Shown here: positions 7,375 to 14,542 of the stretch, piece by piece
Position numbering within the stretch: the stretch's first letter is position 1
How the letters are laid out: every line of letters starts with the position of its first letter
Origin: a virus
DNA length: 32,607 bases
Virus record (IMG/VR): IMGVR_UViG_3300005613_000253
Location: 1-32,607 of that record
Direction: 5' to 3' (one strand)
Made by a program: the position numbers and the translations under genes
The notes under the pieces: model-generated
Database searches by the model: none
Told to the model about the DNA's origin: nothing
What the model saw: only the letters and a program-made list of their open reading frames with translations

Positions 7375-7568
7375 GTGAAGGTGGAGAAATGACAGACAAA
7401 ACGTTACCAGAAAATTTTAAGTGGAGTCAGTTTGTACAGTCTGGTAAACCAATAAGCGAGTACGTTGATAGTCCGTTCGGTGGCGTAAATTTCAGCGATG
7501 CAAATAACCCTGTGTTTGGTATGTTTGAGAAGATATTCTATGAAGCAGATAAACGCAAAGAGAGCTAA
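7371..7568 (+). CDS. Hypothetical protein, 65 aa
   Basis: 65 aa. Two starts are possible: 7371, coupled by ATGA and preceded by AAGAAAGGA, or 7389, preceded by GGTGGAGA. No motif recognised. It overlaps the HNH gene by 29 bases. Confidence 0.5.
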   Translation: MSEGGEMTDKTLPENFKWSQFVQSGKPISEYVDSPFGGVNFSDANNPVFGMFEKIFYEADKRKES

Positions 7569-7821
7569 CAAGCGTAAACAACTCTGGCACGAAGCTCAAC
7601 CGTACAAGCTTGATTACTGCGAGGCTTGCGGGGCGTTAGGCATTAAATTAGACTTACATCATGTGCATCATCGCACGATGACCAACTGGTCGAACCCTGC
7701 TAACCTAATGACGCTGTGTTATGTTTGCCATAGGCAGATATTACATCAGAAAGGCAAAGCGCATTTTCTTGACGTTTACCCGCATTTACGCGGACGCTAT
7801 GAGCATCTGGAGTGTACTTAA
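7540..7821 (+). CDS. HNH endonuclease
   Basis: 93 aa. Zinc-binding Cys pairs (C27-x2-C30, C60-x2-C63) surround the LDLHHVHHR active-site strand (His40/His41), Asn55 and the final CHR (His64), giving the HNH fold. ATG 7540 lies inside the end of the preceding gene. Small HNH nucleases beside the terminase genes are known in HK97-like cos phages to act with the terminase in cutting the packaged DNA, so this points to that packaging role rather than a homing nuclease. Confidence 0.85.
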   Translation: MKQINAKRANKRKQLWHEAQPYKLDYCEACGALGIKLDLHHVHHRTMTNWSNPANLMTLCYVCHRQILHQKGKAHFLDVYPHLRGRYEHLECT

Positions 7822-7822
7822 T

Positions 7823-7981
7823 ATGTGGGGATTATTCAACGAGTGCGGCTCGCTTCATATAGTGCCGATTAACGATATTAAAGACCACATGTATAGCTTA
7901 ACGTGCGATTGTAACCCTACGGTAACAATAGCGGACAAAGGGTTTTTAGTGGTACATAACGCTTGGGATGGACGAGAATGA
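7823..7981 (+). CDS. Small conserved phage protein, 52 aa
   Basis: 52 aa with HIVPINDIKDH, CDCNP and a VVHNAWDGRE ending. From memory this resembles small phage proteins with a VP..DL..H / C.C.P / H.A.DGRE layout found near packaging and lysis genes; their function is not known. The Cys pair could bind metal. It overlaps the next gene by ATGA. Confidence 0.6.
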   Translation: MWGLFNECGSLHIVPINDIKDHMYSLTCDCNPTVTIADKGFLVVHNAWDGRE

Positions 7982-8133
7982 AAGAGAAAATTTATGATTG
8001 GTTTTTTCTTTGCGATGGGTGCAAAAAATCACATTCAACCAAAGATTTACGCGCATTGGATAACGGGTTGTTTTGCCACGATTGTTACGATGAGAGATTA
8101 AAAAAAGAAGATGTACCAACGAATAACGCTTAA
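7978..8133 (+). CDS. Small CxxC zinc-finger-like protein, 51 aa
   Basis: 51 aa with CDGC near residue 12 and CHDC near residue 33, a small zinc-ribbon layout. It overlaps the previous gene by ATGA and the terminase by 23 bases, so terminase translation is probably coupled to it: the terminase ATG has only a weak site of its own. Function unknown. Confidence 0.6.
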   Translation: MKEKIYDWFFLCDGCKKSHSTKDLRALDNGLFCHDCYDERLKKEDVPTNNA

Positions 8134-9373
8134 TCCGCTTAAAGCACAACGCGCTTTTCTGTTTGACGACATACGGCATTCGGCTTTTGTTGGCGGTTAC
8201 GGTTCAGGTAAAACGTACATCGGTTGCCATAAGTGCTTAAGATACGCGGCTTATAATTGTGGTTGTTACGGTATGTACACTGCTCCAACGTATCGCATGA
8301 TGCGTGATATTCTGTGGAGAACGTTTGAAGACATCCTCAACAAGAACTTCATCAATTACAAACTGCACAAATCAGAATGGCGGTTAGAATTACCTGACTA
8401 CAAGTCAAGCATACTTTTACGCTCAACTGATAACCCGTCAAGCCTTGAAGGTGTAAACTTAGGTTGGGCAGGCATGGACGAAGCGTCTTTATCATCCATC
8501 AAAGCATGGCAAACACTCTTAGCTCGTACGCGAGATAGACGGTCTAAGGTTAGACAAGTATTCTTAACAACAACGCCGGAAGGTTTTAACTGGATATACG
8601 ATGAGTTCGTAGAAAAGAAAAGACGTACTACTTACAAGATACATCATAGCCCGACAACAGATAATCATTACTTGCCGGACGACTACGTGGACAGTTTGAG
8701 AGAAAGTTACGACCCTAAATTAATCAGTCAATACATTAAGGGCGAGTTTGTTAATGTTGGTACTGGGGCGGTATACTTCGAGTTTAACCGCGATGACCAT
8801 ATAAAGGAAACAGCTTTAGACGTTAGTAAGATTTTGCATATCGGGATTGACTTCAACGTGTGCCCGATGCTTGCTGAAGTATTCCAAATAACATCTACTG
8901 AAAATAACGGGTATTTTATTCACGGGATAGACGAGCTTCATATTCCTGATAACGCGTCAACGTTAAGACTGGCAGGCATGATTAAAGAGCGGTTCAAGCA
9001 AAGTTATGAAGCTGGCAAAATATGGTTGTATCCTGATGCAGCAGGCGGAGCAAGAAAGACAAGCGGGAAATCAGACCACATCATTCTACGTGAAGAGTTA
9101 CCCAAAGCGACATTCAAGCAAACCAGTAGCAATCCGCGAGTGAAAGACCGCATAAACGCATTCAACCGCTGTCTACGCGACGCAAACGGCACCATCGGCA
9201 TGTCGATAAGCCCCAAACAAAACGAGCTTAGAAAAGACTTAGAGCAGGTTGTATACGGTGACAACGGCACGATTAATAAAACGCAAGACGCACGACGCAC
9301 GCACGCGAGCGATGCGGCGGGGTATGTGATTGAGAAGTTACGACCAGCGAAGAAACCTGCGTTTAGTATTTAA
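8111..9373 (+). CDS. terL: Phage terminase large subunit
   Basis: 420 aa. ATPase: Walker A GGYGSGKT (28-35), Walker B GWAGMDE (118-124) and coupling motif TTTPEG (153-158). Nuclease: IGIDFN (Asp247) and, near the end, HASDAAGY (Asp401). It drives DNA into the procapsid and cuts the concatemer. The length is typical for the shorter Terminase_3/6-type enzymes. It is the last gene of the packaging block; a hairpin followed by nine T residues lies about 60 bases after its stop. Confidence 0.95.
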   Translation: MYQRITLNPLKAQRAFLFDDIRHSAFVGGYGSGKTYIGCHKCLRYAAYNCGCYGMYTAPTYRMMRDILWRTFEDILNKNFINYKLHKSEWRLELPDYKSSILLRSTDNPSSLEGVNLGWAGMDEASLSSIKAWQTLLARTRDRRSKVRQVFLTTTPEGFNWIYDEFVEKKRRTTYKIHHSPTTDNHYLPDDYVDSLRESYDPKLISQYIKGEFVNVGTGAVYFEFNRDDHIKETALDVSKILHIGIDFNVCPMLAEVFQITSTENNGYFIHGIDELHIPDNASTLRLAGMIKERFKQSYEAGKIWLYPDAAGGARKTSGKSDHIILREELPKATFKQTSSNPRVKDRINAFNRCLRDANGTIGMSISPKQNELRKDLEQVVYGDNGTINKTQDARRTHASDAAGYVIEKLRPAKKPAFSI

Positions 9374-9385
9374 TTTATTTTTTAC

Positions 9386-9414
9386 TTGACAAGAGGCGGT
9401 TAATATTATAGACT
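9386..9414 (+). promoter_or_regulatory. Candidate sigma70 promoter P1
   Basis: TTGACA at 9386-9391 and TAGACT at 9409-9414, 17 bases apart. The -35 box is perfect, the -10 box matches 4 of 6. The expected start is near 9421, only about 57 bases before the end of a strong terminator. Confidence 0.5.
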
Positions 9415-9420
9415 AATTGT

Positions 9421-9477
9421 GTATCCCTATTCAATTCCGTTGCATATGGGCTGTAACCCGCAACGGGATTTTTTTTT
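9421..9477 (+). ncRNA. Possible short RNA between promoter P1 and terminator
   Basis: If P1 is active, the transcript would be about 57 nt: a 16-nt single-stranded 5' part and a terminator hairpin with a U tail, the architecture of a small regulatory RNA. No ORF fits. It may instead be only the end of the terL mRNA. The call rests on the promoter-terminator geometry. Confidence 0.3.
9437..9477 (+). terminator. Rho-independent terminator after terL
   Basis: CCGTTGC (9437-9443) pairs with GCAACGG (9460-9466), with a GGG/CCC inner stem, followed by nine T residues (9469-9477). It ends the packaging transcript and any short RNA from P1. Confidence 0.9.
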
Positions 9478-9488
9478 GTAAAAAAGTG

Positions 9489-9517
9489 TTGACAATTTCG
9501 CAGATGTATTATATAGT
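9489..9517 (+). promoter_or_regulatory. Strong sigma70-like promoter P2
   Basis: TTGACA at 9489-9494, 17-base spacer, TATAGT at 9512-9517. It drives the three small genes 9554-10265. The promoter and leader closely resemble those at 30542, sharing TTGACAATTT, TAGATTTAAGA and AAGAAAGGGA. Confidence 0.85.
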
Positions 9518-9553
9518 GTAGGTAGATTTAAGATATTTTAAGAAAGGGAAACA

Positions 9554-9676
9554 ATGACTAAACAAGAAGCAATGGGCCGTATTGATGAAATTGATGCAGA
9601 GATTGACGAACATCAACGCGAGATTGACGAGCTAAGCAAGCTAAGAAAAGAGTTAATGCTGGAGGTGGTGATATGA
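9554..9676 (+). CDS. Small coiled-coil protein, 40 aa
   Basis: 40 aa, first gene after P2, with AAGAAAGGGA upstream. The sequence is one acidic heptad-like helix (RIDEIDAEIDEHQREIDELS). It overlaps the next start by ATGA. Unknown function; a small early regulator is possible. Confidence 0.6.
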   Translation: MTKQEAMGRIDEIDAEIDEHQREIDELSKLRKELMLEVVI

Positions 9677-9939
9677 CAAATTACTTCAACAAGCCGCTAA
9701 ACGCATCTGGAAGGTGTCGTGATTACATGTTAGACCCGCCCGACGATGCCGAGATTGTTTGTTTTGAATGCGGCTATGAGATTACGTTTGGGGAAGATAT
9801 TGAACACGGCGATTATGTCTACTGTCCTAATTGTTATCATTACTGCAGACTTTGTGACAAGATTGAAATTTTCTACGATTGCTGCAAGCCGGATGATTGG
9901 GTTTGCAAGGAATGCAAAGGAGATAAGGAGGTTGAGTGA
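9673..9939 (+). CDS. Multi-CxxC zinc-binding protein
   Basis: 88 aa with CFEC, CPNC, CRLC and CKEC pairs plus a CC doublet, enough for two zinc sites. Acidic overall. GGAGGTGG precedes the start. It lies in the P2 operon between two coiled-coil proteins. Probably a small rubredoxin- or ribbon-like binder of protein or nucleic acid; no family recognised. Confidence 0.65.
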   Translation: MTNYFNKPLNASGRCRDYMLDPPDDAEIVCFECGYEITFGEDIEHGDYVYCPNCYHYCRLCDKIEIFYDCCKPDDWVCKECKGDKEVE

Positions 9940-10265
9940 TGTTAGGGTATAGAGTAAAACGTGGTGGCAAGGATAGAATTGTTTTAATTTCTACTGGCAT
10001 ACAAAATCAAACTATAGGTGCAGGAGAAACCGTATACATCAGGGAAGAAAAATATAAACAACTGGAAGCTGAAAACGAAAAGCTTAAAGCGAAAAGCAAT
10101 GCATACCGCGAGGAAATTAAAAAGCTATCAGTAGAGGTTAGGTTACGGACAGAGGACGCAATGAGCGCGGTTAAGCGTGAAGAGGCAGTCAGACAAGAAC
10201 TAAAAGAGCTTCAGGATGAAATCAAAGAGGAGGGTGAACTTTACGACAATCTCGATTGTTTTTAA
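9939..10265 (+). CDS. Coiled-coil hypothetical protein, 108 aa
   Basis: 108 aa. The first 45 residues look beta-rich (VKRGGKDRIVLISTGIQNQ); from about residue 40 to the end is a long charged coiled coil (YKQLEAENEKLKAK...). AAGGAGG lies seven bases before ATG 9939. Last gene of the P2 unit. Function unknown. Confidence 0.6.
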   Translation: MLGYRVKRGGKDRIVLISTGIQNQTIGAGETVYIREEKYKQLEAENEKLKAKSNAYREEIKKLSVEVRLRTEDAMSAVKREEAVRQELKELQDEIKEEGELYDNLDCF

Positions 10266-10273
10266 TTTTTCCC

Positions 10274-10302
10274 TTGACACGAGACAAACGCTCTGTTACA
10301 AT
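10274..10302 (+). promoter_or_regulatory. Strong sigma70-like promoter P3 for tRNA
   Basis: TTGACA at 10274-10279, 17-base spacer, TACAAT at 10297-10302. Next downstream features are two leader hairpins and the tRNA. Confidence 0.85.
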
Positions 10303-10313
10303 AAGCTCAACAC

Positions 10314-10356
10314 ACCGTGAGACACGGTTTACTTAATGCCCCGTAGGTGTACGGGG
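10314..10356 (+). other. Two hairpins in tRNA leader
   Basis: Hairpin one: ACCGTG (10314-10319), loop AGA, CACGGT (10323-10328). Hairpin two: CCCCGTA (10339-10345), loop GGTG, TACGGGG (10350-10356), then TCTTTG. The following tract is not T-rich enough for a clear terminator. They may be processing or stability elements for the precursor tRNA. Confidence 0.7.
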
Positions 10357-10370
10357 TCTTTGACAATTAG

Positions 10371-10442
10371 GCCTCGATAGCTCAAAGGTAGAGCAGCGGT
10401 TTTGTAAACCGCAGGTTGTTGGTTCAATCCCAATTCGAGGCT
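10371..10442 (+). tRNA. tRNA-Thr (anticodon TGT)
   Basis: 72 nt cloverleaf. Acceptor GCCTCGA pairs with TCGAGGC, D arm GCTC/GAGC with loop AAAGGTA, anticodon stem GCGGT/ACCGC with loop TTTGTAA (anticodon TGT), T arm GTTGG/CCAAT with loop TTCAATC, discriminator T. CCA is not encoded. It reads ACA threonine codons, frequent in the structural genes here. It is flanked by its own promoter and terminator. Confidence 0.92.
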
Positions 10443-10467
10443 CGGCAATCCCCTTTCTTAAATCTGG

Positions 10468-10498
10468 CCTCCTGCAATCGCAGGGGGTCTCTTTTTTT
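10468..10498 (+). terminator. Rho-independent terminator after tRNA-Thr
   Basis: CCTCCTGC (10468-10475), loop AATC, GCAGGGGG (10480-10487), with one G-T wobble, followed by TCTC and seven T residues (10492-10498). Confidence 0.88.
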
Positions 10499-10536
10499 GT
10501 GCTGTGCAAAAATTTAACATTTTTTTTATTTTTTCC

Positions 10537-10566
10537 TTGACACCAGATAACGAGACTAAGTATCAT
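10537..10566 (+). promoter_or_regulatory. Sigma70-like promoter P4 for the head operon
   Basis: TTGACA at 10537-10542, 18-base spacer, TATCAT at 10561-10566. The predicted start near 10573 would leave the ATG at 10579 almost leaderless, which favours ATG 10591 as the portal start. Confidence 0.75.
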
Positions 10567-10590
10567 TAAGGTGTTTACATGAGGAAAAGT

Positions 10591-12069
10591 ATGGCAATAC
10601 AAAAGCCGGAAGCTCTTGAACAACATCTTAACCAATTAGAATTCTTGCAGTTAACGTACGTGGGTGGTTCGGACTACAAGTACGGTGTGGATGCAAACGG
10701 CAACAATGTTTTAATCAGACTAAAGCGAGAAAAAGCAAAATTATCCGTTCAAGGTAAAGATGACGATTATATAGACCGAAAGAAATTCTCTGTATATAAG
10801 CCTTATTATCGTTCGATTACTGACAAAATCGCAGGTTACATTGTTGGTGAACCTGTAACGCGTGATGCAAATATTCCAGAGGGTGCCTACGTAGCGGAAA
10901 CGATGAAAGAAGTTGTTAGCGATGGTTTGCCACTTGGCGAATATTGGGTTGGCGTTGATGCACCACAGATAGACACGCCGCCGGTCAGCAAGCTTCAAGA
11001 GATGGAGATGGCAACTACACCATATTTTACGATGGTATCACCTTTAAACGTTGTTGATTACGAGCATGACGAAAACGGGGAATTGTTAAGGTTCGCATAT
11101 TCAGAGACTTACAGTCGTAAACCTTCGATGTTTGAAAAAGAAGTTGTTTTTGTGCAGTACTGGGAATGGACGCAAACGGAAGTACGCGTTTATGAAGCTC
11201 AAGAAGGACAGCAGCCAGACGAAACACCTAAAGAAACCTATGTAAATTCTTTCGGCGTTGTGCCTTTTGCGCACTTCAATCCTTCAATTCCAGTTGATGA
11301 CATGGCTGAAATTGCTAAACATCTTTACAATTTAGGTTCTCTATACGATGAAGAAATCGTAAAAGCCGTATTTAGTGCATGGTTAATATCCGGTGTGCAT
11401 CAAGACGAGATATTGCAACGCAATCCCGAAACTGGCGAAGTCAACGGAGATCCGAAAGCTGGTTCAATGATATTTGCCGGCGACCAAAACGCGGCCGTTA
11501 ATTCCATATCAGGCCAGCCGGAAGTGCCGCAGAATATCTTAAACGCTATCTACGCAGACATTGATGAGCTTTATAGATTAGTTGGTTTGCAAAACACGTA
11601 TAAAAATCAGGTTGAGAGCGGAGAGGCAAAACGTCTTGACTTCCAAAACTTAAACGCATTGCTCGTGAGTATCGCTGAAGAAGCTCAACGTGTTGAGAAT
11701 TATCTCTTGCCATTAGTTGGAGATTTTGAAAAATCACAATGGCCTACAGAATTTGACGTTAAATCCTTTGCAGAAGACCTTGCGGAATATCTTGACGAAA
11801 TGAAGGTGCAGTATTTGCCGATATCGTACCGCAAAAAACGTGCTGCTGACATGATTAACAAACGAAATCAAGAGCAAGATAACACAGCATACGTTAACGA
11901 TATTGCAGAGGCTCCGCTACTTGATAAAGAAGCTCTTGCCGGTTACTTGATGATTGAAGGTAATCTTAAAGACGAGAAGAAAGCTGAAATTATCGGCGTA
12001 GGTAAAAAGAACTACAGGCCTGATGAGATAACTCCAGTTGACCTGACAGGAGATATGCTTGATGGCTAA
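10591..12069 (+). CDS. Phage portal protein
   Basis: 492 aa from ATG 10591 (GAGGAAAAG upstream). Portal signatures: N-terminal KPYYRSITDKIAGYIVGEPV, central domains with FGVVPFAHFNP, the crown-side helices LYNLGSLYDEEIVKAVFSAWLISG and IDELYRLVGLQ, then SGEAKRLDFQNLNALL. Resembles SPP1 gp6-type or DUF4055-type portals. It forms the dodecameric ring through which DNA enters the capsid. Its end overlaps the MuF start by 8 bases. An upstream ATG at 10579 would add four residues and fits the promoter less well. Confidence 0.9.
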   Translation: MAIQKPEALEQHLNQLEFLQLTYVGGSDYKYGVDANGNNVLIRLKREKAKLSVQGKDDDYIDRKKFSVYKPYYRSITDKIAGYIVGEPVTRDANIPEGAYVAETMKEVVSDGLPLGEYWVGVDAPQIDTPPVSKLQEMEMATTPYFTMVSPLNVVDYEHDENGELLRFAYSETYSRKPSMFEKEVVFVQYWEWTQTEVRVYEAQEGQQPDETPKETYVNSFGVVPFAHFNPSIPVDDMAEIAKHLYNLGSLYDEEIVKAVFSAWLISGVHQDEILQRNPETGEVNGDPKAGSMIFAGDQNAAVNSISGQPEVPQNILNAIYADIDELYRLVGLQNTYKNQVESGEAKRLDFQNLNALLVSIAEEAQRVENYLLPLVGDFEKSQWPTEFDVKSFAEDLAEYLDEMKVQYLPISYRKKRAADMINKRNQEQDNTAYVNDIAEAPLLDKEALAGYLMIEGNLKDEKKAEIIGVGKKNYRPDEITPVDLTGDMLDG

Positions 12070-13813
12070 ACGTGTTGCTACCGCTACAGAAAACGCCACA
12101 GATTACCCTATAAGTTTATTGCAGGGTGACTTGGCAGATGCATGGAAAGATACAGACAAGGCTGAAAAAAAGGCAGCTAAATATATTGCAGAGCAACACA
12201 AAAAAGCGTCCGAAAAAATAGTTAATCAATCAGTTGGCTTTGTTCAGCGCAACGGCACATATCAAGAAGCTAAAGCGGGCGGAAAACTAAATGCCTATTT
12301 TGATGCCGTCGATGATGAGCTGAAAAAAATGAGTGCTAAACAGATTTCGTATATAGATGAAGAAAGCCTTGCGGTTTTCAAGCGTGCTTACGTTGGTACA
12401 AGCGATGCATACGGCGAGGCATTTGGGGTGTCTCTGGGCAAAGTGTCAAAAAACACATTAGCAGCGTTTGACACTATGCCTGTGCTGGGTGCGTCTACTA
12501 AAGCTGAAACGATAAATCAATACTCACAGCTTGCGTCTCGTATACGCAAGGATATTGCGCAAAGCTTGCTACTTGGTGAAAGCCCATACAAGGCAGGGGA
12601 AAAGTTGAGCAGGTCTTTAGGCATTAGCCGTAATCACGCTGTAACATTGGCACGTACGAATATAGTAGCAGCTCATAATAGGTCTACGGAAGTGCTTGCA
12701 AGTAAAAATAAAGATTTATTTAGCGGAATGAGGTGGATAACCCAACTCGACGAAAGAACCTGTATCGTTTGTGGGCCTCGACACGGCAGAATATATCCAG
12801 TTGGTCAAGCCCCGTATCCTGCACATTTTAATTGCAGATGTGCGGTTAATCCTGTGCCTGCATACAGAATAAGACGCGGTCTCGAAGCTGAAAGCACGAA
12901 ACGGTATAATAAAGAGAAAAATGCGTGGATAAAAAACGGCGCAAAAGAAGATAAACGCAAAAACGACAACAGAATAAACAACCTGAAAAAACAACAATCA
13001 GACATTGAAAAACGCAATGTGAAAAATCAAAAACGCTTAGAGAAGATACAGGTCGAAAATGCTAAGCTTGCTAAAGAGATAGCCAAGACAGAACAAAAAA
13101 CCGTAAAATATGCACCAGTCACTGCGGATGGAGTTAGAACACTTAAGGGAGGCAAGCTGCAAACGACAAGCGAAACAAAAAAACAGATGGAAGAGATTGG
13201 TTTTGGCGGTTTTCGCATTAAAGGTTTTACGGATAAAGACGAGGCACTAAATCGTATAAATCTTGTCAAGCAAGATTGGACACGTGTTTTAAATGAAAAC
13301 CCAAGACTTCAAAAATCATTAAAAGGTAAGCAGTTTTGCAAATTATTTAATGTTGAAAATGTGGTAGGCACAGTCAACGATAGCGGCAAAAAGGTTGCTG
13401 GTATAGCAACAGATACCGGAAGAATTTCTGTTGCCGCAAAAAAACGACTAAAGAAATTAACAACAAGCAGTATTAACGTAGGCAAGGTCGGCAATGAGCT
13501 GGGAATTTCTGCAACAGACATGACGGGAACTGCCAGACACGAAATAGGACACATGTTGTCTCGTTCTACTTGGGTTCAAAAGGGTGGCGAAGTAGAGCTT
13601 GCTGGAGGCGTACGGGGTAAAGTGAAATCATGGAATGCAATAGCCGGAAATAAATCTGCAGGTTGGTGGAAAAGCAACGTCAGCGAATACGCTTCGACAA
13701 ACACGGCAGAGGCATTTGCTGAAAGCTTTTCGGTTTATACTGCACCGGGCGGCCGCGAGGTTTTGCCGACAGAATTACGTGTGTATTTTGATGCAGTCTT
13801 GAGGGGGAAATAA
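12062..13813 (+). CDS. MuF/SPP1 gp7-like head protein with C-terminal zinc-peptidase-like domain
   Basis: 583 aa. Residues about 140-270 form the phage Mu F domain, with ARTNIVAAHNR, DERTCIVCGPRHG (C234, C237) and AHFNCRC (H255, C258, C260). Next is a lysine-rich coiled coil (about 275-350). The last 230 residues are extra to the usual minor head protein and carry ARHEIGHML (HExxH, His493, Glu494, His497) and a downstream EAFAESFSVY (Glu550, Glu554), a minimal zincin layout. MuF proteins with C-terminal effector domains are known as phage polymorphic toxins, possibly injected with DNA. A structural maturation protease is the alternative. Confidence 0.85.
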   Translation: MAKRVATATENATDYPISLLQGDLADAWKDTDKAEKKAAKYIAEQHKKASEKIVNQSVGFVQRNGTYQEAKAGGKLNAYFDAVDDELKKMSAKQISYIDEESLAVFKRAYVGTSDAYGEAFGVSLGKVSKNTLAAFDTMPVLGASTKAETINQYSQLASRIRKDIAQSLLLGESPYKAGEKLSRSLGISRNHAVTLARTNIVAAHNRSTEVLASKNKDLFSGMRWITQLDERTCIVCGPRHGRIYPVGQAPYPAHFNCRCAVNPVPAYRIRRGLEAESTKRYNKEKNAWIKNGAKEDKRKNDNRINNLKKQQSDIEKRNVKNQKRLEKIQVENAKLAKEIAKTEQKTVKYAPVTADGVRTLKGGKLQTTSETKKQMEEIGFGGFRIKGFTDKDEALNRINLVKQDWTRVLNENPRLQKSLKGKQFCKLFNVENVVGTVNDSGKKVAGIATDTGRISVAAKKRLKKLTTSSINVGKVGNELGISATDMTGTARHEIGHMLSRSTWVQKGGEVELAGGVRGKVKSWNAIAGNKSAGWWKSNVSEYASTNTAEAFAESFSVYTAPGGREVLPTELRVYFDAVLRGK

Positions 13814-14010
13814 TGCTGTTGCCGTCAAACTGTAAAAAAAGAAACTGCATCCATTACGGTGGTGTTAGATGGTTAGGGGAAAGTGAAGCTACAGAGGTAT
13901 ATTACTGCGCTGCCTTTCCTAAGGGTATACCAGATGATATTAGTTCCGGCGATATTAAACACGTTAAGCCAATTGATGGTGATAACGGCATACAGTTTGA
14001 GGAAGCGTAA
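13813..14010 (+). CDS. Small conserved Cys protein after MuF, 65 aa
   Basis: 65 aa with C7, C12 and C32 and the string AAFPKGIPDDISSGDIKH then GDNGIQFEE. From memory, a widespread bacterial small-protein family shares C.AFP.GIP..I..G...H....GD.GI.FE; its function is unknown. It starts in a TAATG overlap with the MuF stop and ends in another with the next gene. Position makes it a possible partner of the MuF C-terminal domain, which is speculation. Confidence 0.6.
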   Translation: MLLPSNCKKRNCIHYGGVRWLGESEATEVYYCAAFPKGIPDDISSGDIKHVKPIDGDNGIQFEEA

Positions 14011-14492
14011 TGGCTATAGTATTCGATGCAACAGTAGCAGGCACGACAACAAACTCTTACGTCACGGTTGCCGTAGCTGATGACTATTTTGAAAGATACG
14101 TATATGCTACAGGACAAAAGCAATGGCCAAGCGGTTCAAGCACGGCCACGATTACGCTTAAAGAAAATTATCTGATGGCTGCCACAGCAAATATTGATAA
14201 AAATCTTTTCATTAGTGAAAAATATGACGAAGAGCAAGCGTTACAGTTTCCTCGATATATGCAAGAAGACATGACAGAAGATGTTGACGTAATACCCACA
14301 GATATAATTAATGCTACATTAGAAGAAGCGTTAGGAGTTATCAACGGTTGTGGTTCAACTGCTCAATGCGATGGAATAGTATCTCAAAGCATGGGCAGCA
14401 CTTCGGTGCAATATGGCTTTAAGCGACGTAAGACTATCTCCGCTAAAGCTTGGGAATATTTGAGAGATTGGTTACAAAGGAGAAATGATTAA
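14010..14492 (+). CDS. Head-tail connector, 'DnaT-like' family
   Basis: 160 aa. NSYVTVAVADDYFERY near the N-terminus, the EEQALQFPRYM segment and the IPTDIINATLEEA helix match the phage family often labelled 'DnaT-like ssDNA-binding', which structurally corresponds to head-tail adaptors (HK97 gp6-like). It sits between the MuF and scaffold genes, as adaptor genes often do. Starts in a TAATG overlap. Confidence 0.7.
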   Translation: MAIVFDATVAGTTTNSYVTVAVADDYFERYVYATGQKQWPSGSSTATITLKENYLMAATANIDKNLFISEKYDEEQALQFPRYMQEDMTEDVDVIPTDIINATLEEALGVINGCGSTAQCDGIVSQSMGSTSVQYGFKRRKTISAKAWEYLRDWLQRRND

Positions 14493-14542
14493 CGTTGCAG
14501 GGCGTTAGTCTTAAAAGTTGTACTTTTTATAAGGGAAATGAA

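Noticed and set aside
10371-10442. tRNA as a phage attachment site
   Set aside because: No integrase is visible, the tRNA is complete with its own promoter and terminator, and no partial copy of its 3' end was seen in the window.
10333-10635. Minus-strand 100-aa ORF including a GIEPTTCGLQNRCSTFELSRP-like run
   Set aside because: This run is the antisense translation of the tRNA-Thr gene; it is a well-known type of false ORF.
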